From the NCBI GenBank assembly GCA_947647645.1, contig CANSLE010000122.1:1-7178 (forward strand): a stretch of DNA of 7,178 bases, read 5' to 3'. Source of the stretch: an uncultured Microbacterium sp. Lineage in GTDB: Bacteria; Actinomycetota; Actinomycetes; Actinomycetales; Microbacteriaceae. Below are positions 1 to 5,107 of this stretch, piece by piece. Numbering within the stretch: position 1 is the stretch's first letter; each line of letters opens with the position of its first letter. Both the position numbers and the translations under genes were made by a program. The notes under the pieces were generated by a model. It was given only the letters and a program-made list of their open reading frames with translations, was not told where the DNA came from and did not search any database.

Positions 1-758
1 GCCCCGGCGATCGCCCCGACCGGCGCCGAGGGCTCACGGCTCGCGGCGAGTGCGGCGTCGTCCGTCCCGGATTCCGCGGGGGCGGCGGGTGCGACCTCGG
101 CGGTCGGGGTGGATGCCGGGCACTGCGCCGTGACCGAGAACGTGAGCGGGTCGAACGCCGTTCCGGCCGGATAGCTGCCGAAGGCGGCGATTCCTTCCTC
201 CGTCACGGCGGTCGCGGCATCCGTCGCGGAGAACGTGACGACGTCGCCGGCGCGCGCGTACTCGATGGCGGCCGCGTCGACCGTGACGAACGGCGTCTGG
301 GTGACCGTGTCGACGGTGCCGTCGCCGGCCATCGCGTTCTCCATCGAGACGCCCGCGACGTCGAGGAGCAGTCGGGCCCCACCCGCCGACAGCTCGAGCG
401 TGGGGTGGGCGACGGTCGTGTCGAGCAGCCCGTCGTGCCCCGTGAACCGGATGCCGCCGGGGAAGGAGACCGCGCCGACGGTGCCGTCCGGGGCGACGGT
501 GCCGGGCCCGGCCGACCAGTGGAAGGCGGGCGTGGTGTACGTCGCGCCATCGACCGTCTCCCACCCACCGCGGGCGATCGAGCCGGAGATGTAGGAGCGG
601 AACGACTCCTTGAACCCCCAGGTCAGCGACGCGGCCGTCACCGTGCAGTCGGCGGGATCGGTCTCTCCCGTCGCAGCGGCGGGGGCGGCGGGAGAGACCG
701 CCGCGACGATCGCGAGCAGGGCGATCGCGACGGGACGCGCAGACGGGGCAGGGCGCAC
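1..758 (-). CDS. HtaA-domain haem-binding secreted protein (C-terminus beyond window)
   Basis: Probably binds haem or haemoproteins outside the cell as part of haem-iron uptake, as known for corynebacterial HtaA-domain proteins (PF04213). Reading from GTG at 758 gives 252 residues without a stop before the window edge. Residues 1-29 form a signal peptide: Arg at 2 and 8, a hydrophobic stretch at about 10-21, and an AAPAAA cleavage area. The HtaA domain spans about 40-212, with LTWGFKESFRSYI at 45-57, the FTGHDGLLD motif at 105-113 and SYPAGTAFDPLTF at 195-207. Tyr56, His108 and Tyr196 match the positions and spacing of the conserved haem-ligating Tyr/His/Tyr of the family. Cys38 and Cys213 flank the domain and could form a disulfide. 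After about 215 the chain becomes Ala/Pro/Glu rich, a linker to something not visible (second domain, membrane anchor or sorting signal). An AGGAG site and an upstream iron box support the start. The domain call is confident; the exact ligand is inferred. Confidence 0.88.
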   Translation of the reverse strand, partial: MRPAPSARPVAIALLAIVAAVSPAAPAAATGETDPADCTVTAASLTWGFKESFRSYISGSIARGGWETVDGATYTTPAFHWSAGPGTVAPDGTVGAVSFPGGIRFTGHDGLLDTTVAHPTLELSAGGARLLLDVAGVSMENAMAGDGTVDTVTQTPFVTVDAAAIEYARAGDVVTFSATDAATAVTEEGIAAFGSYPAGTAFDPLTFSVTAQCPASTPTAEVAPAAPAESGTDDAALAASREPSAPVGAIAG

Positions 759-763
759 GGGAG

Positions 764-768
764 CTCCT
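764..768 (-). promoter_or_regulatory. Ribosome binding site fixing the GTG start of the HtaA-domain gene
   Basis: On the minus strand AGGAG lies 5 bases before GTG at 758. It decides the start: translation from this GTG begins directly with a signal peptide, and no ATG is available in this frame near the N-terminus. Confidence 0.75.
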
Positions 769-798
769 GACGGGACGACGGCCGGAGCCGACTTCGGA

Positions 799-817
799 TA
801 AGGATTGCCTTACCTAA
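799..817 (-). promoter_or_regulatory. DtxR/IdeR-like iron box upstream of the HtaA-domain gene
   Basis: The minus-strand 19-mer TTAGGTAAGGCAATCCTTA matches the DtxR/IdeR consensus TTAGGTTAGGCTAACCTAA at 15 of 19 positions (my hand alignment). It sits 40 bases before the GTG start, where a repressor would cover the promoter. In actinobacteria Fe(II)-loaded DtxR/IdeR binds such sites and silences haem and siderophore uptake genes when iron is plentiful. The gene behind it encodes a haem-binding protein, so sequence and context agree. The binding itself is inferred. Confidence 0.78.
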
Positions 818-859
818 GGTACACGGCCGGGTGCGCCTCCCGCGCGACGGCGCCTCGCG

Positions 860-1618
860 TCAGGTCGTCCGGCGGCGGTAGATCGCCGAGGCGGCGACGA
901 AGGCCGCGACGAGGATGCCGAGCACCCAGCCCAGGGCCACCCAGATCTGACCCGAGACCGGCGCGCCCGCGAACAGGGCACGGATCGTCTCGACGATCGG
1001 CGTCACCGGTTGGTTCTCCGCGAACCAGGCGACCGGAGCCGGCATGGAGTCGGTGGGCACGAAGGCGGAGCTGATGAACGGGAGGAAGATCAGCGGATAG
1101 CTGAAGGCGCTCGCGCCATCCACGGTCTTGGCCGTCAACCCCGCGATCACCGCCACCCAGGTCAGCGCCGTCGTGAACAGCAGCAGGATGCCGATCACCG
1201 CGAGCCAGCCGAGCACGCCGGCCCCCGTGCGAAAGCCCATGGCCAGCGCGACGGCGACCACGATGACCAGCGAGGCGGTGTTCGCCGCCAACGACGTGAG
1301 CACGTGCGCCCACAGCACGCTCGACCGGGCGATCGGCATGGACTGGAACCGCTCGAGGATGCCGCCCTGCAGATCGAGGAAGAGACGGTACGCGGTGTAC
1401 GCGATGCCCGAGGCGATCGTGATGAGCAGGATGCCGGGGAGCATGTAGTCGATGTACGGACCCGACCCGGTGTCGATGGCCCCGCCGAACACGTAGACGA
1501 ACAGCAGCAGGAGTGCGACGGGCGTCACGGCCGTCGTGATGATCGTGTCGGGGCTGCGCAGGATGTGGCGCAGCGAGCGCCCGGTGAGGATGCGGGTGTC
1601 CAGGAGTGCCGTGCTCAT
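860..1618 (-). CDS. ABC-2 type transporter permease, DrrB-like
   Basis: Membrane subunit of an ABC exporter, 252 residues, probably pairing with the ATPase encoded immediately upstream. The N-terminus MSTALLDTRILTGRSLRHIL is a short cytoplasmic amphipathic segment. It is followed by about six hydrophobic spans: near 30-52 (TTAVTPVALLLLFVYVFGG), 65-88, 112-132, 138-162, the FLPFISSAFVP region near 180-195, and 225-246, ending in a basic IYRRRTT tail. The ERFQSMPIARSSVLWAHVL stretch after the second span is typical of ABC-2 (DrrB/NodJ) permeases. The ATG at 1618 overlaps the ATPase stop codon (ATGA), which fixes the start and suggests translational coupling. The reading frame stays open further upstream, but that stretch overlaps the ATPase gene in another frame. 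The substrate cannot be read from sequence; daunorubicin-type drugs, other antibiotics or lipids are possible. Confidence 0.9.
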   Translation of the reverse strand: MSTALLDTRILTGRSLRHILRSPDTIITTAVTPVALLLLFVYVFGGAIDTGSGPYIDYMLPGILLITIASGIAYTAYRLFLDLQGGILERFQSMPIARSSVLWAHVLTSLAANTASLVIVVAVALAMGFRTGAGVLGWLAVIGILLLFTTALTWVAVIAGLTAKTVDGASAFSYPLIFLPFISSAFVPTDSMPAPVAWFAENQPVTPIVETIRALFAGAPVSGQIWVALGWVLGILVAAFVAASAIYRRRTT

Positions 1619-2478
1619 GATGCGCGCCTCTCGGTGTCGGTGCGGGGATCGGTGTCGGTGCGGGGATCGGTGTCGGTGCGGGGATCGGTGTCGGTCTCGG
1701 GATCGGCCGCGCCGGTGAGGGCGAGGAAGATCTCCTCGAGCGTGGGCTGCTTCTCGACGTACTCCACCGTCGCCGGGGGCAGCAGGCGCTTCAGCTCCGC
1801 GAGCGTGCCCTCGACCAGGATGCGGCCGCGATGCAGGATGGCGATGCGGTCGGCCAGCTGCTCGGCCTCGTCGAGATACTGGGTCGTGAGGAGCACGGTC
1901 GTCCCGCCGTCGGCGAGCGCACGGACGGTGCTCCACACCTCCGCGCGCGCCTGGGGGTCGAGGCCCGTCGTCGGCTCGTCGAGGAAGACGACGGACGGAT
2001 CTCCGACGAGGCTCATCGCGATGTCGAGTCGACGCCGCATGCCGCCGGAATACGTGCCGGCCGGGCGCGACGCGGCATCCGTCAGCGAGAACCGCGCGAG
2101 CAGAGCGTCGACGACGTCGGCCGGTGCAGCCACGTGCCGCAGCCGGGCGACGAGCAGGAGGTTCTCCCGCCCCGTCAGCACCTCGTCGACGGCGGCGAAC
2201 TGGCCGGTCAGGCTGATGGCGCGCCGCACGGCATCCCCGTCGGTGACCACATCGTGCCCGTCGACCGTCGCGAGCCCGCGATCGGGTCGCAGCAATGTCG
2301 CCAGGATCCGCACGAGGGTCGTCTTGCCGGCCCCGTTCGAGCCCAGCAGGGCCACGATGATGCCCCGCGGCACCTCGAGGTCGACGCCGCGGAGCACCTC
2401 CAGGTCTCCGAACGACTTCTCGATGCCGGCGACCCGGATCGCGGGCGCGGCGGCGGCCGGCGTGGTGGTGGCGTTCAT
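1615..2478 (-). CDS. ABC transporter ATP-binding protein, DrrA-like
   Basis: ATPase subunit that powers the adjacent permease; 287 residues, acting at the inner face of the membrane. Motifs in order: Walker A GSNGAGKTT at 46-54, Q-loop Gln93 (LTGQFAAVDE), signature YSGGM at 143-147, Walker B VVFLDEPTTGLDP ending at 175 with Asp167/Glu168, and TTQYLDEAEQLADR from 198. The usual switch histidine is Gln200 here, a feature I know from the DrrA drug-exporter subfamily. The C-terminal PTLEEIFLALTG is also typical of DrrA, after which the chain runs into a charged repeat tail (TDPRTD units) over the last 30 or so residues. ATG at 2478 overlaps the preceding stop (ATGA). A longer open frame reaches 2829 but only overlaps the DUF1048 gene. 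The exported compound is unknown. Confidence 0.93.
   Translation of the reverse strand: MNATTTPAAAAPAIRVAGIEKSFGDLEVLRGVDLEVPRGIIVALLGSNGAGKTTLVRILATLLRPDRGLATVDGHDVVTDGDAVRRAISLTGQFAAVDEVLTGRENLLLVARLRHVAAPADVVDALLARFSLTDAASRPAGTYSGGMRRRLDIAMSLVGDPSVVFLDEPTTGLDPQARAEVWSTVRALADGGTTVLLTTQYLDEAEQLADRIAILHRGRILVEGTLAELKRLLPPATVEYVEKQPTLEEIFLALTGAADPETDTDPRTDTDPRTDTDPRTDTERRAS
1631..1702. repeat. 18-bp tandem repeat, four copies, inside the ABC ATPase 3' end
   Basis: The unit TCGGTGTCGGTGCGGGGA (plus strand) occurs perfectly at 1631-1648, 1649-1666 and 1667-1684. A fourth copy at 1685-1702 carries three changes, clustered at unit positions 12-14. Because the unit is 18 bp, gain or loss of copies keeps the frame and adds or removes six residues (TDPRTD) in the hydrophilic tail of the ATPase. 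This looks like a recent slippage-generated minisatellite. Confidence 0.9.
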
Positions 2479-2834
2479 GAGCGTTCCCGTTCGGCCCGCT
2501 CGATCGCCTCGATCAGACGCGCGCGCTCCTTGTCGATCCACTGCCGGCCCGAGTACGCGCGGACGAAGTCCTCGCCGAACTCGACGGGATCCGCGCCGAC
2601 GATGTCGCGCAGCGGGGTGGCGTCGGCCGCGGCGCGCTCCCAGAGGTCGACGAAGTCCGCGAACAGGGTCACGAGCGTGTCGCCGTCGAGGAATCCCGCG
2701 GAGTACATGAAGTACCGCTGATAGGCCTTCGCCGCGTCGCGGTACGGCGCGGGCAAGGCATCCATCCGTGCGACGGCGTTCTTGTACTGCTTCTTCTGCT
2801 CGAGCGATCCGGTGAGCTTCTCGATCCACGACAT
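2475..2834 (-). CDS. DUF1048 domain protein
   Basis: A 119-residue soluble, probably all-helical protein resembling DUF1048 (PF06304). Recognisable features are the MSWIEKLTGS start, a KKQYKNAVARMDALPAPYRDAAKAYQRY helix pair, a central DTLVTLFADFVDLWERAAADATPLRDIVG segment and a charged C-terminal helix ending IEAIERAERERS. No catalytic motif is visible and the molecular role is not established. Members of this family often sit beside PadR-type regulators and ABC exporters, as here, so an accessory or regulatory role in that module is a reasonable inference. The start is supported by an AAGGAG site within the end of padR, one base of spacing after the padR stop, and an ATGA overlap with the ATPase gene at its own end. 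Confidence 0.85.
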   Translation of the reverse strand: MSWIEKLTGSLEQKKQYKNAVARMDALPAPYRDAAKAYQRYFMYSAGFLDGDTLVTLFADFVDLWERAAADATPLRDIVGADPVEFGEDFVRAYSGRQWIDKERARLIEAIERAERERS

Positions 2835-2835
2835 C

Positions 2836-3177
2836 TCAGTTCTCCTTCTGGTCGTCTTCGGCGTGGAGCTGATCGAGTCGGTCGGCGAGGAAGCTCCACG
2901 TTCCCCAGAACTCTTCGAGCTGGTCCGCGCCCTGCGCGTTCAGCGTGTAGACCTTGCGGGGCGGACCCTTCTCCGACGGCACCTTCTCGACGTCGACGAG
3001 ACCGCGTTGCTCGATGCGCACGAGGAGCGCGTACACCGTTCCCTCGGCGATCTCCGCGAACCCCTGCTCGCGCAGCCAGGCGGTGATCTCATAGCCGTAC
3101 GCCGGACGACGGCCGAGAATCGCCAGCACGATGCCCTCGAGCACGCCCTTGAGCATCTCGGTGGATTGGCGTCCCAT
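2836..3177 (-). CDS. PadR-family transcriptional regulator
   Basis: Small winged-helix repressor, 113 residues, first gene of the exporter operon. Residues from about 10 carry the PadR fold: LKGVLEGIVLAILGRRPAYGYEI (helices 1-2), AEGTVYALLVRIEQRGLV (recognition helix and start of wing), then PPRKVYTLNAQGADQLEEFW (wing strands), followed by a C-terminal helix used for dimerisation. Within the family this matches the short PadR subgroup that controls multidrug exporters (LmrR-like). GAGGAGG lies 4 bases before ATG at 3177. Palindromic elements covering the promoter just upstream suggest autorepression with ligand-triggered release; the ligand is unknown. The order padR, DUF1048, ATPase, permease on one transcript suggests that PadR senses the compound exported. 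Confidence 0.93.
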   Translation of the reverse strand: MGRQSTEMLKGVLEGIVLAILGRRPAYGYEITAWLREQGFAEIAEGTVYALLVRIEQRGLVDVEKVPSEKGPPRKVYTLNAQGADQLEEFWGTWSFLADRLDQLHAEDDQKEN

Positions 3178-3191
3178 GGATCCTCCTCAGT

Positions 3192-3262
3192 CGGTACTCA
3201 TCAACAACGAGTACCGGTACATAGTAAGCATGAGTACCGGTACTCCGCAAGACTGAGTACCG
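3192..3262. promoter_or_regulatory. Phased array of GAGTACCG / CGGTACTC operator elements, probable PadR sites
   Basis: GAGTACCGGTACTC at 3232-3245 is a perfect 14-bp palindrome. GAGTACCGGTACAT at 3209-3222 matches it at 12 of 14 positions. Half-sites flank them: CGGTACTC at 3192-3199 and GAGTACCG at 3255-3262. Extended to full length, the four elements are centred at 3192.5, 3215.5, 3238.5 and 3261.5, an exact 23-bp pitch, and the outer halves point inward so the array is nearly symmetric. One site lies inside the padR promoter spacer and another over the predicted transcription start. The sites differ from the ATGT-N8-ACAT pattern common for PadR proteins, so assignment to this PadR is inferred from position. 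Confidence 0.72.
3221..3250 (-). promoter_or_regulatory. Predicted promoter of the padR exporter operon
   Basis: On the minus strand a -35 element TTGCGG (plus 3245-3250) is followed after 18 bases by a -10 element TACTAT (plus 3221-3226). The predicted start of transcription near 3213 leaves a leader of about 35 bases before padR. The perfect operator palindrome occupies the spacer, so a bound repressor would block RNA polymerase. Confidence 0.6.
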
Positions 3263-3271
3263 ATCCCGGTT

Positions 3272-3302
3272 TTGACCTGGAGCGCGCTCCAGGTGGTGTG
3301 CT
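3272..3302 (+). promoter_or_regulatory. MerR-type promoter and operator for the aldo/keto reductase gene
   Basis: TTGACC (3272-3277) is a good -35. The perfect 20-bp palindrome ACCTGGAGCGCGCTCCAGGT (3275-3294) overlaps it. A 19-bp spacer leads to a weak -10, TGTGCT (3297-3302). An overlong spacer with a dyad between -35 and -10 is the hallmark of promoters activated by MerR proteins through DNA untwisting. Transcription would start at about 3309-3311, at or just before the ATG at 3311, so the mRNA may be leaderless. The regulator is probably the MerR protein encoded second in this operon. No experiment is implied. Confidence 0.68.
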
Positions 3303-3310
3303 GTGGAGCC

Positions 3311-4261
3311 ATGGACACCACTCACCGCAAGGAACTGGCTCTGGGGACGATCTGGTTCGGCACGCGACAGGATGCCAAACGCTCGTATGCACTGCTCGAT
3401 CACTACGTGGCACGCGGCGGACGCTGGCTCGACACCTCCAACAACTACGCGTTCTGGGAGTCGCCGAGCCGGAACGGCGGCGCGAGCGAGACCGTCATCG
3501 GCGACTGGCTCCGCCGGCATCCGGGCATACGCGACGAGGTGGCGATCTCGACCAAGATCGGCGCGAACCCGACGGTACCCGGCACGTGGGCCTCCTCGAT
3601 GGAGGGTCTCAGCCCGCGCGCCGTCGAGGAGGCGGTCGCGCCGTCGATGGCCCGTCTCGGCGTGGACGTCATCGACCTGCTGTGGGCGCACATCGAAGAC
3701 CGCGCGGTTCCCCTCGAGAAGCAGGTCGAGGCGCTCGGGTCGCTCGTCGCCGACGGCCGGGTGCGCCGACTCGGCGCGTCGAACCACACGACCTGGCGCG
3801 TCGAACGCGCCCGCTCCCTCGCCCGCACGCGTGGACTGGCCCCCTACGATGCCCTCCAACTGCGGCACAGCTACCTCCAGCCGATCCCCTTCGTGCCGCT
3901 TCCCGACACCGGACACGTCGTCGCCACCGCCGAGACGCTGGACTACGTCGCCTCCGAGGGACTCGGCATGTGGGCATACACGACGCTCCTGTCGGGGGCG
4001 TACGCGCGCACCGACCGGCTCCAGCACGCCTACCGGCATCCCGACACCGACCGGCGCCTGGCGGCGCTGGACCGCGTCGCCCGACGCCTGGACGCCACGC
4101 GCAACCAGGTGGTGCTCGCGTGGCTGATCGGCGGCACGCCGGCCGTCACACCCATCGTCGGCGTGTCCGACATCGCACAGTTGGATGAGGCGATGGACGC
4201 GCTCGCACTGCAGCTGGATGCCGAGGCGCGTGCCGTGCTCGACGGAAGGGATGCGCAATGA
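3311..4261 (+). CDS. Aldo/keto reductase family oxidoreductase
   Basis: Probable NADPH-dependent cytosolic reductase of aldehydes or ketones; 316 residues, a normal length for the (beta/alpha)8 AKR family. The catalytic tetrad is visible as Asp41 and Tyr46 (WLDTSNNYAFW), Lys82 (ISTKIG) and His127 (DLLWAHIED). GASNHT near 158-163 corresponds to the family's strand-end substrate/cofactor motif, and QVVLAWLIGGTPAVTPIVGVSDIAQLDEAM near the C-terminus to the cofactor-binding region. I chose ATG at 3311 over an in-frame TTG at 3272 because the TTG is the promoter -35 element and the predicted transcript begins near 3311. Its GGAG is only two bases from the ATG, consistent with leaderless translation. 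The stop overlaps the merR start (ATGA). The substrate is unknown; induction through MerR suggests detoxification of a reactive compound. Confidence 0.9.
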   Translation: MDTTHRKELALGTIWFGTRQDAKRSYALLDHYVARGGRWLDTSNNYAFWESPSRNGGASETVIGDWLRRHPGIRDEVAISTKIGANPTVPGTWASSMEGLSPRAVEEAVAPSMARLGVDVIDLLWAHIEDRAVPLEKQVEALGSLVADGRVRRLGASNHTTWRVERARSLARTRGLAPYDALQLRHSYLQPIPFVPLPDTGHVVATAETLDYVASEGLGMWAYTTLLSGAYARTDRLQHAYRHPDTDRRLAALDRVARRLDATRNQVVLAWLIGGTPAVTPIVGVSDIAQLDEAMDALALQLDAEARAVLDGRDAQ

Positions 4262-4644
4262 CCACGATGCTCACGATGGGCGAGGCCGTCGCGGCGAGCG
4301 GCCTCTCGGCCGACACCCTCCGCTACTACGAAGACGAGGGGATCATCGGCCCGCTCGCGCGCGATCACCGCAACCATCGGGTGTTCAGCGACAACGATCT
4401 CGCCTGGATCGGGGTCGTCACGTGCATGAAGGATGCCGGGCTCGGCATCGACGATCTACGCACGTTCGCCGATCTCCTCCACGGCCCCCACGCCTCCGTC
4501 GACCCGGTGGCCTTCCTCGAGGAGCGCCGCGCGGCCCTCGAGGAGCGCAGTCGCGTGCTCTCCCGCGCGATGGCGGTCATGGACGACAAGATCGAGCACT
4601 TCCGCGGGTCTCGCGATCGAGCGGGCTCTCCCGACGCTGGCTGA
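4258..4644 (+). CDS. MerR-family transcriptional regulator
   Basis: DNA-binding regulator of 128 residues. The N-terminal winged helix-turn-helix is typical of the family: MLTMGEAVAASGLSADTLRYYEDEGIIGP at 4-32, then an RNHRVFSDNDLAWI wing at 38-51 and CMKDAGLGIDDLRTFADLL at 56-74. A long helix follows at about 82-116 (VAFLEERRAALEERSRVLSRAMAVMDDKIEHF), which would form the antiparallel dimer coiled coil. The C-terminal tail is short and carries no metal-binding cysteine cluster; Cys56 is the only cysteine. The resemblance is therefore to organic-compound or stress sensors rather than metal sensors, but the ligand cannot be assigned. A GGAAGGGA site precedes the ATG and the ATGA overlap couples it to the reductase gene. 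It probably controls the palindromic promoter at 3272-3302. Confidence 0.92.
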   Translation: MTTMLTMGEAVAASGLSADTLRYYEDEGIIGPLARDHRNHRVFSDNDLAWIGVVTCMKDAGLGIDDLRTFADLLHGPHASVDPVAFLEERRAALEERSRVLSRAMAVMDDKIEHFRGSRDRAGSPDAG

Positions 4645-4654
4645 GCCGGGCGCG

Positions 4655-4762
4655 CGTTTCGACTCGGCGCTGCGCGCCTCGCTCAACGACCGGGACCCAC
4701 CCCGCCCCCGGCCTGAGCGAGCCCAGCCGCCGGTCGTTGAGCGAGCGCGGCGAGTCGAAACG
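4655..4762. repeat. Large imperfect inverted repeat downstream of merR
   Basis: CGTTTCGACTCG (4655-4666) pairs exactly with CGAGTCGAAACG (4751-4762). CGCTCAACGACCGG (4680-4693) pairs exactly with CCGGTCGTTGAGCG (4730-4743). Between these arms lie unequal internal stretches (13 and 7 bases), and the loop is 36 bases. TGAGCGAGC occurs three times nearby (4714, 4738, 4786). I recognise this wording as a dispersed intergenic repeat seen in Microbacteriaceae genomes. The element starts 10 bases after the merR stop and may serve as a transcription end or mRNA-protecting hairpin, although there is no T tract. Confidence 0.8.
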
Positions 4763-4934
4763 CCCCCACCCGCCCTCCCTGAACGTGAGCGAGCCGTGAG
4801 GACCGCCCACCGACCCGTAGGGAAAACGTAAGGACGACGGATCCCGCCGGGGCGGCGGAGTTGGATCGGATTCCGTGCCCACAGTGGGCGCCCGCGCGGG
4901 AGGACGAAGCGCGGTCAGTGTCCGGGAGTTGCTT
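4763..4934 (+). promoter_or_regulatory. Probable kdp operon control region
   Basis: This gene-free stretch lies directly before the kdp genes and I see no credible ORF in it. It holds a direct repeat, CGTAGGGA at 4816-4823 and CGTAAGGA at 4827-4834, one helical turn (11 bp) apart on the same face. That is the geometry expected for an OmpR/PhoB-type response regulator such as KdpE. Two dyads follow: GCCCAC-A-GTGGGC at 4877-4889 and CCCGCGCGGG at 4891-4900. I cannot name a clear -35/-10 pair. GGGAG at 4924-4928 is the ribosome site of the first small gene. KdpE control is inferred from the downstream genes. Confidence 0.45.
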
Positions 4935-5018
4935 GTGCTCGATGTGATCTATGTCGTCGTGACGATCGCGGTGTTCGCGCTCGTCGCTCTCGTCGCCAAG
5001 GGGGCGGAGCGACTCTGA
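4935..5018 (+). CDS. 27-residue membrane microprotein preceding KdpF
   Basis: The product is 27 residues: a start VLDVIYVVVTIAVF, then a second hydrophobic run ALVALVAK, ending GAERL. It is essentially one transmembrane helix with an acidic residue near the N-terminus and a charged C-terminus. GGGAG lies 6 bases before the GTG; an in-frame TTG at 4929 is a less likely start. The stop shares one base with the kdpF start (TGATG), so the two are probably translationally coupled. I recall similar tiny ORFs annotated as hypothetical before kdpF in other actinobacteria. By analogy with KdpF it may be a small lipid-like stabiliser of the Kdp complex; that role is inference. It is too short for ordinary gene callers. 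Confidence 0.72.
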   Translation: MLDVIYVVVTIAVFALVALVAKGAERL

Positions 5019-5107
5019 TGGACGTCTTCTCGATCATCGGCGCCGTGCTCGGCGTCGCCAGCGTCGTCTACCTCGTCGTCGCCCTCGTGAAACCGGAGCG
5101 CTTCTGA
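5018..5107 (+). CDS. kdpF: KdpF, small subunit of the K+-transporting ATPase
   Basis: A 29-residue single-span membrane peptide, the same size as E. coli KdpF, starting MDVFSIIGAVLG, with a hydrophobic core VASVVYLVVALV and ending KPERF. The aromatic-ended C-terminus after a short polar stretch is typical of KdpF, and so is its position directly before kdpA. In the known KdpFABC complex KdpF packs between KdpA and KdpB and stabilises the assembly. GGAG lies 8 bases before its ATG. It is joined by TGATG overlaps to both the upstream microprotein gene and kdpA. Confidence 0.9.
   Translation: MDVFSIIGAVLGVASVVYLVVALVKPERF

Noticed and set aside
34..594. Several overlapping open frames on both strands in the first 600 bases
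   Set aside because: The minus frame starting at GTG 758 encodes a signal peptide and an HtaA domain; the others are shadows in other frames with biased Arg/Pro/Ser composition.
843..859. Small hairpin (CGCGA/TCGCG, 7-base loop) right after the permease stop, as a terminator
   Set aside because: Only a 5-bp stem and no T tract; such pairs arise easily in high-GC DNA.
1619..1936. N-terminal extension of the permease open frame upstream of 1618
   Set aside because: It overlaps the ATPase gene in another frame and encodes Arg/His-rich sequence; the ATGA junction at 1615-1618 gives the proper start.
1010..2710. 566-codon plus-strand open frame over the ABC operon
   Set aside because: Antisense to four genes with clear family motifs; the translation is Arg/Ser-rich and unlike any family I know.
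3272..3310. Earlier TTG start for the aldo/keto reductase
   Set aside because: This TTG is the -35 element of the MerR-type promoter, so it would lie upstream of transcription start.
4433..4882. Open frames spanning merR's end and the inverted repeat
   Set aside because: They read through merR in other frames or across the repeat arms, with low-complexity products and no start support.
4645..4934. Mobile element remnant or attachment site in the gene-free stretch
   Set aside because: The inverted repeat has no transposase, target-site duplication or integrase nearby; a dispersed intergenic repeat explains it better.
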